64,000 bases of DNA from Gloeothece verrucosa PCC 7822 (GTDB lineage: Bacteria > Cyanobacteriota > Cyanobacteriia > Cyanobacteriales > Microcystaceae), in NCBI RefSeq assembly GCF_000147335.1, contig NC_014501.1, positions 2,912,300 through 2,976,299 of the forward strand, read 5' to 3'. This document shows, piece by piece, positions 50,754 to 60,594 of the stretch. Every line of letters begins with the position of its first letter. Position 1 is the first letter of the stretch. Below the pieces are notes generated by a model, which saw nothing but the letters and a program-made list of their open reading frames with translations, searched no databases and was not told the DNA's origin. Position numbers and translations under genes: made by a program.

Positions 50754-51959
50754 TTATCCTTGTCCACTAGACATTTGCTCGGCGATCGCTTTAAGCATGA
50801 GATTCACTAGCTCACCACTTTTAACTAACTCTTGCACTAAAAGAGTTTTTTCTTCTAAAGATAGATTACGAACCAACTCAACAATGTGCATCACTTTGGC
50901 ATCGGAGGGCAAAGTATCCTTACTGTAGTCTCCTATTAAAGTAATCAAGGAAGGCTCAGGTTTATTGAGGGTGGAATCAGCCGGCACGGCTTGGGGTTGG
51001 GGACTTGTTCCCGACTCATCCATCGGTGGTAAGTCTTCATCTTCTTCAGTTTCCTCAGTAAAGGGAAAAATTAAATCTGGTGTTTCCGTTATTTCTAAAG
51101 AGTCAGATTTAGGGGAAGAGATAAAAGGATTAACCGGTTCAAAAGCCGGGCTTTCCAAGTCAGAATTAACCAGGAGTTCTCCTTCCCAAGGTAATTTTTC
51201 TTCCTCTTGTTTTGGCTCTTTATTATCTGTATCAATTTGCACTTTACGGATGGCCATATCGGGAGATAAACCCCGAAGATACCAACGATATATCTCGGTT
51301 AAATGGTCATCTTGTCCATCCCAATAAAGAGCAATTTCATCTCGAATACTATTGGGAACTAATTGTCGTAATTGAGCTAAGGATTTTGAACTAAAATCAT
51401 CATCTTCGGGGGTTAGATTTTTATAATCCTCGTCCCTAGCATTAGAGCCTAATTTGATCAGCCGCGTTACATTGGGAGTAATGCTTGCGGCTTTTGATGA
51501 GGTGGTGTTGGAGGGAGACTCTCTACCTAAAGCTTCGGCAATACAACGATTAACGGCGGTAATAGCGGAACGATTTTGTTCAGGGGCGATTAACTCGAAA
51601 GAGATTTTTTCAAAGCGATTGATAAGTTTTATAACTTGCTCATGTAATCTCTGAATTGGCGGCTCTTGGGCCTTGGCTAAGCCTTTGATCTGATAAAAAA
51701 TTGCTTGACTATCTCCCTTAATTTCTAACTTGCGAATGCCGAGTTTTTGAGCTTTTTGCAGTCCGATAATCAAACCTTGATAGTCGGCTTCTTCCTGAGT
51801 TGCTTTAGAGAGAAATTGACTAACAGTGTAGCGTCTGCCATTAGGCATCAGAAGCACCGCCGCCGCCGCTCCTGCTGTGGCTTTACTGACAGTAGTTCCA
51901 TCAAATAACATAATAGGAGTATCAATCACTTGTATTGGTATGTTGGTTGACTCGGACAT
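50754..51959 (-). CDS. RNase H-like domain protein with long acidic C-terminal extension
   Basis: About 401 residues. Residues 10-145 fit the RNase HI-like fold: FDGTTVSKATAGAAAAVLLM (first Asp), EEADYQGLIIGLQKA (Glu) and EIKGDSQAIFYQIKG (Asp), so the main metal-binding acids are present. Residues 150-400 are unrecognised: a segment with LAQLRQLVPNSIRDEIALYW, an acidic Pro-rich linker, and a terminal helix pair (MHIVELVRNLSLEEKTLLVQ). It may process RNA/DNA hybrids with partner binding through the extension. The ATG at 51959 is preferred over the TTG two codons earlier. Confidence 0.8.
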   Translation of the reverse strand: MSESTNIPIQVIDTPIMLFDGTTVSKATAGAAAAVLLMPNGRRYTVSQFLSKATQEEADYQGLIIGLQKAQKLGIRKLEIKGDSQAIFYQIKGLAKAQEPPIQRLHEQVIKLINRFEKISFELIAPEQNRSAITAVNRCIAEALGRESPSNTTSSKAASITPNVTRLIKLGSNARDEDYKNLTPEDDDFSSKSLAQLRQLVPNSIRDEIALYWDGQDDHLTEIYRWYLRGLSPDMAIRKVQIDTDNKEPKQEEEKLPWEGELLVNSDLESPAFEPVNPFISSPKSDSLEITETPDLIFPFTEETEEDEDLPPMDESGTSPQPQAVPADSTLNKPEPSLITLIGDYSKDTLPSDAKVMHIVELVRNLSLEEKTLLVQELVKSGELVNLMLKAIAEQMSSGQG

Positions 51960-52004
51960 TTTCAATTTAAGGCTACTATAAAACGCTTAAACAGGAGACA
52001 GGGA

Positions 52005-52676
52005 ATGCAGCGAATCCTAGAACCCGAAGTTATGGATACCCAGGAAGAAGCTCTTGAGTATGACGCAATGGACTTTACAGAAGTTAATAATGCCTTTGCT
52101 CAACGAGCTATGGAACTTGCTCCTAATATAGCTAAAGTTTTAGATGCTGGTACAGGAACAGCCCGGATTCCTATTTTAATATGTCAACAACGCCCAGGTT
52201 GGCAAGTGGTGGCTATAGATTTAGCCCAGTCGATGTTAGATATCGGGCGCAAAAATATAGAACAAGCCAATTTAACCGAACGCATTCAGTTAGAATTAGT
52301 AGACTCTAAACAAATGCCCTATCCGGATCATTATTTTGATGTGGTCTTATCTAACAGCTTAATCCATCATTTAGCCGATCCGTTACCTTTTTTACTCTCA
52401 GTAAAGCGAGTTTTAAAACCCGGGGGTGCAATTTTGCTTCGAGACTTGCTTCGTCCCCCAACCCAGACAATGATCAACCAGATGGTAGAAGCAATCGGAC
52501 CAGAGTATTCTCAGCATCAAAAACAACTGTTTCATGATTCCCTACAAGCGGCTTTTACTCTAGAAGAAATTCAACAGTTAATCGCTCGCTCCGGTTTAGA
52601 AGGATTATCTTTATATCAGTCCTCTGAGCGACATTGGACAGCAGAAAGACACTCAAAAGTTAACTCATTATGTTAG
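52005..52676 (+). CDS. class I SAM-dependent methyltransferase
   Basis: 223 residues. SAM motif I is VLDAGTGTARIPILI, the acidic loop is VVAIDLAQSMLDIG, motif II is FDVVLSNSLIHHLADP and motif III is VKRVLKPGGAILLRDLLRP. This is the UbiE/Methyltransf_11 type, probably acting on a small molecule. It overlaps truB by 7 bases and so is co-translated with it, though that tells little about the substrate. GGAGACAGGG precedes the ATG. Confidence 0.88.
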   Translation: MQRILEPEVMDTQEEALEYDAMDFTEVNNAFAQRAMELAPNIAKVLDAGTGTARIPILICQQRPGWQVVAIDLAQSMLDIGRKNIEQANLTERIQLELVDSKQMPYPDHYFDVVLSNSLIHHLADPLPFLLSVKRVLKPGGAILLRDLLRPPTQTMINQMVEAIGPEYSQHQKQLFHDSLQAAFTLEEIQQLIARSGLEGLSLYQSSERHWTAERHSKVNSLC

Positions 52677-53575
52677 GTTTTCTCAATCTGAACAAACCCG
52701 CCGGTTGGACTTCTCATGATTGTGTGGCTAAAATTCGGCGACTGTTAAAAATTAAACGAGTGGGCCATGGGGGAACGCTTGATCCAGCCGCTACTGGAGT
52801 GCTTCCCATTGCCGTAGGAAAAGCGACTCGTTTATTACCCTTTTTACCAGATAAAAAAGCTTATCGGGCCCGCATTCGTTTTGGAGTTATCACCACTACC
52901 GATGATTTGCAAGGAGAAATTATACAAACTTGTCCTTGTAGCCATTTAACTTTAGAAGAAATTCTACTCCTATTGCCTCAGTTTATTGGCACCATTGAAC
53001 AAATTCCTCCCGCTTATAGTGCTATTTCTGTTGGTGGAAAACGTTTGTATAAATTAGCCCGTCAAGGAGAACAAGTCGAGGTTCCTACTCGTAGGGTTGA
53101 AATTGACCAAATCGATAATTGGGTTTGGTACCCTGGAGAATATCCGGAATTAGAAATAGATATTAGTTGTGGACCAGGGACTTACATCCGTTCGCTGGCT
53201 CGGGATTTGGGAAATTTGCTCGCTGTGGGCGGAACTTTAGCCGCTTTAACACGCACTTTATCTTGTGGCATGAATTTAGTTAATTCTTTATCCTTACAAG
53301 AAATTGAGGCCCTACAAAATCAAGGACAATTATCTGTGATCCCTCCCCAGACGGCTCTTAAGCATTTGTTAACTATTACTTTGTCTGAGCAAGCCGCTCA
53401 ACGTTGGTGTCAAGGACAAGCCGTTAATTTATCTGATCAAATAAATTTATCCTCATCTGACAAGGTTCAAGTGGTTCAAGATGAACAAAAATTTTTAGGA
53501 ATTGGTGAAGTGAAGAGTGTTAAGAATTCTTCTTATGCAGAACCAGCAATAATCCCTAAAGTCGTACTACACTAG
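52670..53575 (+). CDS. truB: tRNA pseudouridine-55 synthase
   Basis: 301 residues. N-terminal GFLNLNKPAGWTSHDCV, the catalytic motif GGTLDPAATGVLPI (Asp38), then IPPAYSAISVGGKRLYKLAR and CGPGTYIRSLARDLG are all hallmark TruB stretches. It converts U55 of tRNA to pseudouridine in the T loop. The C-terminal 60 residues are the PUA-like or variable region. The start overlaps the upstream methyltransferase gene by 7 bases. Confidence 0.95.
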   Translation: MLGFLNLNKPAGWTSHDCVAKIRRLLKIKRVGHGGTLDPAATGVLPIAVGKATRLLPFLPDKKAYRARIRFGVITTTDDLQGEIIQTCPCSHLTLEEILLLLPQFIGTIEQIPPAYSAISVGGKRLYKLARQGEQVEVPTRRVEIDQIDNWVWYPGEYPELEIDISCGPGTYIRSLARDLGNLLAVGGTLAALTRTLSCGMNLVNSLSLQEIEALQNQGQLSVIPPQTALKHLLTITLSEQAAQRWCQGQAVNLSDQINLSSSDKVQVVQDEQKFLGIGEVKSVKNSSYAEPAIIPKVVLH

Positions 53576-53647
53576 GAAAATCAGAGACAATTCATATTGA
53601 TTCCCCATCTTAATATTTCAAAGCCAACTCCTAATGCTGAACCCCCG

Positions 53648-56600
53648 ATGAACACTCAGACCAGAGTTCTATTGCTTGGAAAGGATCACAAGAGTTTCCA
53701 TTACTTAAATGATCTGATGGCTAAGATAGAGAATAATCTATTTGAATTGCAGTGGATGATTCCAGATCAGCCATTAATAGAAATTGTTTCTCAAACAAAG
53801 CAGATCTATATAGTAGATGCTGATCTATGGCTTGAAAATTCCCCTCAGCAATTAGAGCCGCTCGCCACTTTACAAGAATATTTATCTCCTCTAATTCGTC
53901 AAGTGAGTCCTGATCCCATCATTTTACTGACCGAGGATCGTCGCCTAGGAATAGCGGCCCTAGAGCTAGGAATAACAGATTATTGGCAAAAACAAACGTT
54001 AAAAATGGCTGTAGTAGAGCGTTCGCTCCGTTTAATTGTCAAAAATATGCAAATGCAGCAAGAATTGAGCAGCTATAAAGAAAAAACGGCAAAGGAGCCA
54101 AAAAAGGAACAGCCAACCGCCGAATTCCAAGCGGCTATTGAAGCGAATGGACAGATTTTTTATCATTGGAATTCTCAAACTAATGAGATTATCTGGAGTG
54201 GGAATATTGAGAAAATTTTGGGTTATGCTCGAGATGAAATTGTGAATCATTTAGATTGGTGGTATCAATTAATTCATCCTGAAGATCAAAGCCAATTTTC
54301 GCTATTAATTGAACGCATCCGTGAAACTCGAGAAGCGATGGCTCTAGAATACCGAGTACAACGGAAAGATGGGAGCTATATTTTAGTAGAAAATCGAGGA
54401 AATTTTTTTCTAGATAGTCAGGATAAATTGGTGCAGATGCTAGGATTTATACGCGATATCACTGAGTTCAAAAAAGCTGAAGAAGCCTTAGAAAAAAGGG
54501 AAAAAAAACTGCGCTTGCTAATGGATTCTTTACCTGTGTGTATTGCCTACACTGATGCGGAACAACGTTATCAATTTATTAATAAAAATTATGAGTATTG
54601 GTTTGGGCAAAAAAAAGAGGACATTTTTGGTAAAACTCTTGAAGAAGTTATAGGACAAAAAGCTTATAAACTTGTTAAGGATAATGTGGAACGAGTCTTA
54701 AAAGGGGAATCCGTAACCTACGAAGCAACTCTGTCTTACCAAAATGGAGGGATTCGCCATGTTTTAGGAAATTTAATTCCTGAGCGGGGAGAAGATGAGA
54801 AAATCAAAGGATATTATGCTTTAATTACAGATATTAGTGACCGTAAACAAATAGAAGACAAATTACGCTATCGTCTCGTTTTAGAAACGGCAATTACTTT
54901 AGTTTCTAAAGAGTTAGCCACTTATGAAAATGTTGATCTTAAACGAATTTTACAAATTTTAGGTATAGCGGTTAATGCCAATCGCGTCTATTTACTACGC
55001 TTTTACCATAATGCTACACAGGCGAGCATGACTCATGAATGGTGCAATAATTCCACTGAACCTGTGAGCGAACAATTTAAAACTATAAATTTATCCCCCT
55101 CTACTTGGTGGGTCAAAAAATTAAAACAATATAAAGGCATAATTCATGCCAGCTTAGATATTTTATTTGCCACTACTACAGCCCCTAAAAATAATTGGTT
55201 TTCTGAACAGCCTAGTGGTGGTATAGCCATTCCAATTTATAATAAATTTGGCAAATTATGGGGGCTAATAGGGTTTGATAGCACAGAGAATAATCCTAAA
55301 GTTGGGCCAGAAGAAGATGGTCAATTATTACAGGTGGTAGGAGATATTATTTATCGCTATCATGAGCGAATTGTCACCCAAGAAAAACTGCAAGCTTCGG
55401 AATCTCTTTACTCGAGTATTTTTAATCATTCTGCGGATGCGATTTTTCTGGTTAAGGTTTTAGGAAATGATGAATTTGTTTATGAAACGGTTAACCCGGC
55501 TTATGAGCAAGAAAGCGGCTTTTTTTTAGACCAAATTGTCGGAAAAAGTCCGAGAGAAATTTTGCCCATTAATACGGCTATTCAGACCGAACAATGGTAT
55601 AGAACCTGTGTTAGGCTTAAAGAAACTTTATATTATCAAGAAAACTTAGAATTACCCATCGGGAAACGAATTTGGCGCACCAATTTAGTACCCATTGCTG
55701 ATGCTCAAGGAAACATTGTTGCCATTCAAGGGAGTTCAAAGAATATTACAGAAGAACGAAAAGCCCTTGATGAACAGATTCGCCATGCTAAATATCATCG
55801 ATTATTAGCGGCTCTAACCATAAAGATTCGCCAATTTTTACAGATAGAGGAAATTTTAGAAACAGCAGTCAGTGCAATTCAAGCAACTTTAAATGCGGAT
55901 AGAGTGCTATTTCTAAAAATTACTTCTCGGACAACGGCTAAAGTGACTCATGAATCAGTTGGCTATGGTTATTGCAGTTTGTTGAATCAGGTTTATGAAG
56001 ATGAATGTTTTCTAAATCACTATCAAACGCGATACGATTTTGGACAAATCAAAGAATGTTCTAACGTTGCTAGTGCCGAATTTAAAGACTGTTACCGAGA
56101 ATTTTTACAAAAAGCTCAAATTCAGTCTTATTTGATTTTTCCTATTATTATTGAGCAATCCTTAGCCGAATCTTCTACCACTGTATTATCAGGGCTTTTA
56201 TGTGTACAACAATGTAGCCATCCCCGTGAATGGACAGCCGATGAAATTGCTCTGCTTAGACAAATTTCTGAGCAGTTAAGTATTGCCCTTAAACAAGCCC
56301 AATTAAGACAACAGGAAATCGCACAAAAAGAAGAATTGGCTCGTTCTAATCAGGATTTAGAACAGTTTGCTTATATTGTCTCTCATGATTTACAAGAACC
56401 CTTGGGAATTATCGCCAGCTATGGACAATTATTGAAACGCCACTGTCAAGGACAATTAGATGCTAAAGCCGAAAAATATATCAACCAAATGCTCACATCA
56501 GTTAATCGAATGCGTCAACAAATTGACGATTTACTAGCCTATTCTCGGGTGGGAACTCGAACAAAAACCTTTCAATTAGTTGATTTAAACTGGTGTTTGA

Positions 56601-57040
56601 GACAGGCTATAGATAACCTGGAAATTCTGATTAAAAAAAATGGAGCAACCATTAATATTAATAGCTCTTTACCAACTTTGATGGCTGATGGCTCTCAATT
56701 AATACAATTGTGGCAAAATTTAATCAGTAATGCGATTAAATATCATGGAGAACTTCCACCAGTCATTGATATTGCTTGCCAACAGCGAGGAAATGTCTGG
56801 TTATTTTCTATTCGGGATAATGGGATTGGAATTGAGCCGCAATACTCAGAAAGAATTTTCCAAATTTTTCAACGTTTACACACTCAAGAAGAATATAGCG
56901 GTACCGGCATCGGATTAGCTATTTGCCAGCGTATTATTCAACGTCATGGTGGGAAAATTTGGGTACAATCTCAGTTAGGGAAAGGTGCTACTTTTTATTT
57001 TACTATCCCCAAACCGGGGGAAATTCGGCACGATTTTTAA
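53648..57040 (+). CDS. multi-sensor PAS/GAF histidine kinase (phytochrome-like)
   Basis: 1130 residues from the ATG at 53648 (a TTG at 53597 is possible). Order: receiver-like N-terminal domain without a clear phosphoacceptor set (1-125), PAS with LDWWYQLIHPEDQ (about 165-285), PAS (290-405), GAF (415-575), PAS (590-715), GAF (725-880), then the dimerisation/phosphoacceptor helix EQFAYIVSHDLQEPLG with His913. The ATPase domain follows (LISNAIKYHG, IRDNGIGIEP, YSGTGIGLAICQRIIQRHGG). The GAF domains lack an evident bilin Cys motif, so light sensing is unproven. No response regulator is adjacent; no membrane helix is present. Confidence 0.9.
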   Translation: MNTQTRVLLLGKDHKSFHYLNDLMAKIENNLFELQWMIPDQPLIEIVSQTKQIYIVDADLWLENSPQQLEPLATLQEYLSPLIRQVSPDPIILLTEDRRLGIAALELGITDYWQKQTLKMAVVERSLRLIVKNMQMQQELSSYKEKTAKEPKKEQPTAEFQAAIEANGQIFYHWNSQTNEIIWSGNIEKILGYARDEIVNHLDWWYQLIHPEDQSQFSLLIERIRETREAMALEYRVQRKDGSYILVENRGNFFLDSQDKLVQMLGFIRDITEFKKAEEALEKREKKLRLLMDSLPVCIAYTDAEQRYQFINKNYEYWFGQKKEDIFGKTLEEVIGQKAYKLVKDNVERVLKGESVTYEATLSYQNGGIRHVLGNLIPERGEDEKIKGYYALITDISDRKQIEDKLRYRLVLETAITLVSKELATYENVDLKRILQILGIAVNANRVYLLRFYHNATQASMTHEWCNNSTEPVSEQFKTINLSPSTWWVKKLKQYKGIIHASLDILFATTTAPKNNWFSEQPSGGIAIPIYNKFGKLWGLIGFDSTENNPKVGPEEDGQLLQVVGDIIYRYHERIVTQEKLQASESLYSSIFNHSADAIFLVKVLGNDEFVYETVNPAYEQESGFFLDQIVGKSPREILPINTAIQTEQWYRTCVRLKETLYYQENLELPIGKRIWRTNLVPIADAQGNIVAIQGSSKNITEERKALDEQIRHAKYHRLLAALTIKIRQFLQIEEILETAVSAIQATLNADRVLFLKITSRTTAKVTHESVGYGYCSLLNQVYEDECFLNHYQTRYDFGQIKECSNVASAEFKDCYREFLQKAQIQSYLIFPIIIEQSLAESSTTVLSGLLCVQQCSHPREWTADEIALLRQISEQLSIALKQAQLRQQEIAQKEELARSNQDLEQFAYIVSHDLQEPLGIIASYGQLLKRHCQGQLDAKAEKYINQMLTSVNRMRQQIDDLLAYSRVGTRTKTFQLVDLNWCLRQAIDNLEILIKKNGATININSSLPTLMADGSQLIQLWQNLISNAIKYHGELPPVIDIACQQRGNVWLFSIRDNGIGIEPQYSERIFQIFQRLHTQEEYSGTGIGLAICQRIIQRHGGKIWVQSQLGKGATFYFTIPKPGEIRHDF

Positions 57041-57061
57041 TTTTTGTCGGTTAACCCCCAG

Positions 57062-58756
57062 TTAAAGACCCCAATTTTTCAATCTTGCTTGCACTAATGG
57101 CATCGGAAACGCCACACCACAACCCAACTTATTCAAGGATAGATTCATGGGAGTATTCACCGCCGGTTGAGGGCAAAATAAACCCGCCTTAACCACCACC
57201 CCAATAACCTGTTCATTTGAGTTTAAAACAGGCCCTCCAGAATTTCCAGGTGCTAGACTGACTGATAAAAATAATGCTTGGTCTGTGGTTGATTGTACTG
57301 CACCTAAAGCCACTGACCAATCATCCCCTGTAATGGGATTTCCAATTACCGTAATCTTACTAGCGATAGGTGGCGGCTCACCAGACAAAGACAATGGCTG
57401 TATATCTTGGGGAATATTGCTAACTTCTAGCACCGCTAAATCTAACCCATCATTAGGAGCCGTTTTTTGCCAAATTTTAGCCGCTTTGCGACGACGAACT
57501 TCACCCGCTAAGGGTTGACTATAAAACTCTACCTCAATGTGAGAGTTTTCCTCCTCTTTTTGCTCTGAATTAGTAATCACATGACGGTTAGTCACTATCC
57601 ACCCTTTTTTTCCTTCTCGTTTCACCAGCCATCCTGTGCCAATGCCCCGATAACTATGAGTTTTAACAATAATCTTGACAATAGAACGCTTTAATGCTAT
57701 GAGTGGATCGCGTTGGCGGCTCGGGATGCGTTCAGGCATCTTTAACAGTTGTGGATTTTTGTAGATCGCTAAAGTGCGCTCAACTTCCTGTATATAAAAT
57801 TTAGCGCCGCCTTCAGAAGGATCTAAAGCCCTCGCTTGACGGCATAATTTCAGAGCTTCTTCATATTGTCGTTGAGTGTGGCGAGCATAACATAAATTTT
57901 TGTAAATAACAGCCTTTTTAGGGCCAAGTCGCAGGGCTTGTTGATAAGCCGCTATAGCTTCAGGAATTTTTTGTTGTTGATATAAAACCTCTCCTAACCC
58001 ATTATATAAATCTCCTCGATTAGGAGCAAGGGTAATGGCTTTGAGATAAATATTTTCGGCTATTTGAAACCTTTCTAGTTTGACGAGGGCTTGGGCGTAA
58101 CGGTCAAGAATTGTAGCATTTTGCGGCTTAAGCTCGAGAGCTTTTTCATAAGCCTCACTGGCTTGTGACCATTGTTCTCCTTGGAAAAAAGCATTTCCCA
58201 AGTTAGTATAAGCAGCCGCATTTTCGGGGTCAAATTGAATAATTTGAGCAAAAACTTGACTAGCTTCTTGCCATTCTTCTTGAGAAAGTAAAGCCTCTCC
58301 TAAATTATTCTGAGCCTCTATTAACAAAGGATCAACAGAAACGGCTCTTTGATAGGCGGTAATAGCGTCTAATAAATCATTTTCTTTAGAGAGGGCAACT
58401 CCTAAACGATTTAAATCTTTTGCTAACTCGGGTTCAACATTTAAACGAGGATTAATTAAAAAAGCCTTATCATAAGCGATTAAAGCTTCTTGGAACTGTT
58501 GATTTTTCTGTAAAGCCTTTCCTAAGCGTAAATAAACTGTAGCAAAATTGGCTTGAAATCTAATCGCGGTGGAATAAGCTTCGATCGCCTGAGAAATTTG
58601 TTGTTGTTGCAAAAAGCGATCGCCCTGCATGAGATAGTATCTAGCCGCCATAGGGAGACTCACCAGAGGCACAGCCACCAACAGCGACACCATAATTATC
58701 ATCCTAAAAAACTTAGGATTCGGCTTAGAAGGAGGAGAATGGCGAGGAGAGCGCAT
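57062..58756 (-). CDS. membrane-anchored TPR protein with trypsin-like serine protease domain
   Basis: 564 residues. A basic N-terminus and one anchor helix (FRMIIMVSLLVAVPLVSLPM) are followed by eight to nine TPR units (about 45-335, GKALQKNQQFQEALIAYDKA and so on). The trypsin/DegP-like domain (about 365-560) has its triad in IVTNRHVIT (His), NDGLDLAVLEV (Asp) and APGNSGGPVLN (Ser). The protease is therefore complete and probably faces the periplasm or lumen, with TPRs recruiting substrates. There is no PDZ domain. It is convergent with the sensor kinase gene, 22 bases apart. Confidence 0.9.
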   Translation of the reverse strand: MRSPRHSPPSKPNPKFFRMIIMVSLLVAVPLVSLPMAARYYLMQGDRFLQQQQISQAIEAYSTAIRFQANFATVYLRLGKALQKNQQFQEALIAYDKAFLINPRLNVEPELAKDLNRLGVALSKENDLLDAITAYQRAVSVDPLLIEAQNNLGEALLSQEEWQEASQVFAQIIQFDPENAAAYTNLGNAFFQGEQWSQASEAYEKALELKPQNATILDRYAQALVKLERFQIAENIYLKAITLAPNRGDLYNGLGEVLYQQQKIPEAIAAYQQALRLGPKKAVIYKNLCYARHTQRQYEEALKLCRQARALDPSEGGAKFYIQEVERTLAIYKNPQLLKMPERIPSRQRDPLIALKRSIVKIIVKTHSYRGIGTGWLVKREGKKGWIVTNRHVITNSEQKEEENSHIEVEFYSQPLAGEVRRRKAAKIWQKTAPNDGLDLAVLEVSNIPQDIQPLSLSGEPPPIASKITVIGNPITGDDWSVALGAVQSTTDQALFLSVSLAPGNSGGPVLNSNEQVIGVVVKAGLFCPQPAVNTPMNLSLNKLGCGVAFPMPLVQARLKNWGL

Positions 58757-58828
58757 AAATTAGCACTTCAACATACAAAATCTAATAATCAAGGGTCTAA
58801 GTTTCTAATTTTTCAGATTTTTACCTGA

Positions 58829-59422
58829 TTACTCAAGATTTTTTTTGATTTGTTTAGAGATCCATGTTACCGCCTCATTTAAATCTTTAGCAAGATAATC
58901 GGGTTTAGTGCGATGGAGATAGCCGCCTATAACCGGCTTACCTGCATTCTTACTCACCAAAACGCCTTTTAAACCAGCATTATGAGCCATATCCACATCG
59001 GTGACCTTATCGCTCACCATAAAACTTTGTTTAAGATCAAGGTCATTAGCCCATGCTGCGGCTACTAGCATACCGGTATTCGGTTTGCGCCAGCTACTCC
59101 AAGCGGTAAATTCTGGGTTAACCCCGCCGGCTGCCGGACTCAAATAAGGGCAATAATAGAGAGCATCGAGTTTTGCACCCGCTTGCTCAAATAAAAGTTG
59201 AGATAACCGTTGATGAAGGGCCTCGACATGAGAGACAGGATAATAATCCCTTGCCGGGCCGGATTGATTAGAAACCAGACAGCAGAAGATGCCTAAATTA
59301 TTAAGTTTTCTAACTGCCTGGGCGACTTTGGGAATGAGGTGAAGGTCCTCAACGCGGCGAATATAACCCGCCTCTACATTGAGAACCCCATCCCGATCTA
59401 AAAAAACAGCCCGTTTAGCCAC
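58829..59422 (-). CDS. HAD-family heptose-1,7-bisphosphate phosphatase-like protein (GmhB-like)
   Basis: 198 residues from a GTG at 59422 that overlaps the TAA of the GT9 gene as GTGGCTAA. HAD-IIIA motifs: VFLDRDGVLN (nucleophile Asp and acid Asp), LVSNQSGPAR (motif II), RKPNTGMLVAA (motif III Lys) and MVSDKVTDVDMAHNAG (motif IV). The family removes the C7 phosphate in ADP-heptose synthesis; one usual GmhB zinc-loop feature (several Cys/His) is reduced here to YYCPY. Pairing with a heptosyltransferase-type GT9 supports a heptose or surface-glycan role. Longer upstream starts would overlap the GT9 gene extensively. Confidence 0.85.
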   Translation of the reverse strand: MAKRAVFLDRDGVLNVEAGYIRRVEDLHLIPKVAQAVRKLNNLGIFCCLVSNQSGPARDYYPVSHVEALHQRLSQLLFEQAGAKLDALYYCPYLSPAAGGVNPEFTAWSSWRKPNTGMLVAAAWANDLDLKQSFMVSDKVTDVDMAHNAGLKGVLVSKNAGKPVIGGYLHRTKPDYLAKDLNEAVTWISKQIKKNLE

Positions 59423-60401
59423 GCCACATTGCTTCAAGTATAGTTTCTGGTTTGATATCGGCAAGATTGCCGCTCTTGGATTGAATTCCAATATAACGAG
59501 TTGGATCGGGGGGTAAAAGTTTTTCGGCAACTGTGGGACCAAACAAGGCAATGGTATAAGTTCCGACGGCTACCGATAAGTGCATGGGAGGGCTATCAGT
59601 ACATAACATTAGATTCGCCCCGGCAATGATCGCGGCTAGTTTCCCTACATCCGTTGGTTTTGTCACCTTAAGATTAGGATGACCTTCGAGCAACTGTTTT
59701 ACCCATTGAGGGTCTTCAGGCCCTTGTAATAAAACAATGGGAAGGTCTGGCTGTTTAGCGAGAATCTCATCGACGATTTTTTGCCATTGAGGAAGAGGAT
59801 AATTTTTATCTACTCCTTTAATGGCGGCTGATGTACTTGAACCGCCGTGAATGATAATGTAGCCAGTATCTTTGATCTCGAGGCGTTTTTGTTCGGCTTC
59901 GGCCCAGTCTATATCATCTTTAGGCAGGGTGACTTTTAGGGGTGGGGTAGGTGTTTGAATATCCAACCCTTGGAGTAAGTCATGATACATATAAGCCGCA
60001 TACTGTTCCGTTTTCAGAGGCACAGCGTTAGTTAAAAAGATTGGGGTGCGGAACTCCTTCCGCACCGAGGTATTGGTTTTGTAACCGACTCGTACAGGGA
60101 TACCATTTAACCAAAGCAGTAACCCGATAGTCCAACGTTGTGGGAGGGAGATAGCGACATCATATTCTCGATCGCGGATCACCCCTAATAAGTTAAGATA
60201 ATCTGCCAAGCCATTGCGGTCTTTAAAATCAAAAAGCAGGACTTCATGAACATAAGGACAAATCCGATAAGCAGATTTAGCACGGGGTTCCACGATCACA
60301 TCGAGCGTGGAGTTAGGATATTTCTGCTTAAGGTCTTCGAGGGTGGGGAAAAAGAGTATTTGGTCGCCAATTCCCCCAGGTACAAGAGCTAGTATTCGCA
60401 T
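59415..60401 (-). CDS. GT9 glycosyltransferase (heptosyltransferase-like)
   Basis: 328 residues. The RfaF/WaaC-type N-terminus is ILALVPGGIGDQILFFPTLE, then VGYKTNTSVR. The C-terminal donor-binding part is IIHGGSSTSAAIKGVDKNYP, LLQGPEDPQWV and ANLMLCTDSPPMHLSVAVGT. It transfers heptose or a related sugar in outer-membrane glycolipid synthesis. Residues about 113-119 (VRKEFRT) are encoded by a GTGCGGAA palindrome copy, within the loop before PIFLTNAV. It is co-transcribed with and translationally coupled to the downstream HAD phosphatase. Confidence 0.88.
   Translation of the reverse strand: MRILALVPGGIGDQILFFPTLEDLKQKYPNSTLDVIVEPRAKSAYRICPYVHEVLLFDFKDRNGLADYLNLLGVIRDREYDVAISLPQRWTIGLLLWLNGIPVRVGYKTNTSVRKEFRTPIFLTNAVPLKTEQYAAYMYHDLLQGLDIQTPTPPLKVTLPKDDIDWAEAEQKRLEIKDTGYIIIHGGSSTSAAIKGVDKNYPLPQWQKIVDEILAKQPDLPIVLLQGPEDPQWVKQLLEGHPNLKVTKPTDVGKLAAIIAGANLMLCTDSPPMHLSVAVGTYTIALFGPTVAEKLLPPDPTRYIGIQSKSGNLADIKPETILEAMWRG
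60046..60065. repeat. GTGCGGAA palindrome inside the GT9 gene
   Basis: GTGCGGAA-CTCC-TTCCGCAC, eight-base perfect arms, in frame within the glycosyltransferase gene. Confidence 0.85.
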
Positions 60402-60594
60402 CTTAACAATATAGATCTTAGGTAGATCAGCTTAATTTTAGCAGTCTGTGTTGATTGGGCAAGAATAAATCTGGGGTTGGTTGTGATTTGGTGACGCTAA
60501 GAACTTGAGGGGTTGCCCAATCGGCGAGCGTGGTGTCTGCGGCTGAGAATACTCTAGGATAAAGGCAGATGCAGCGTTTTTAGTGCGGCTTTTT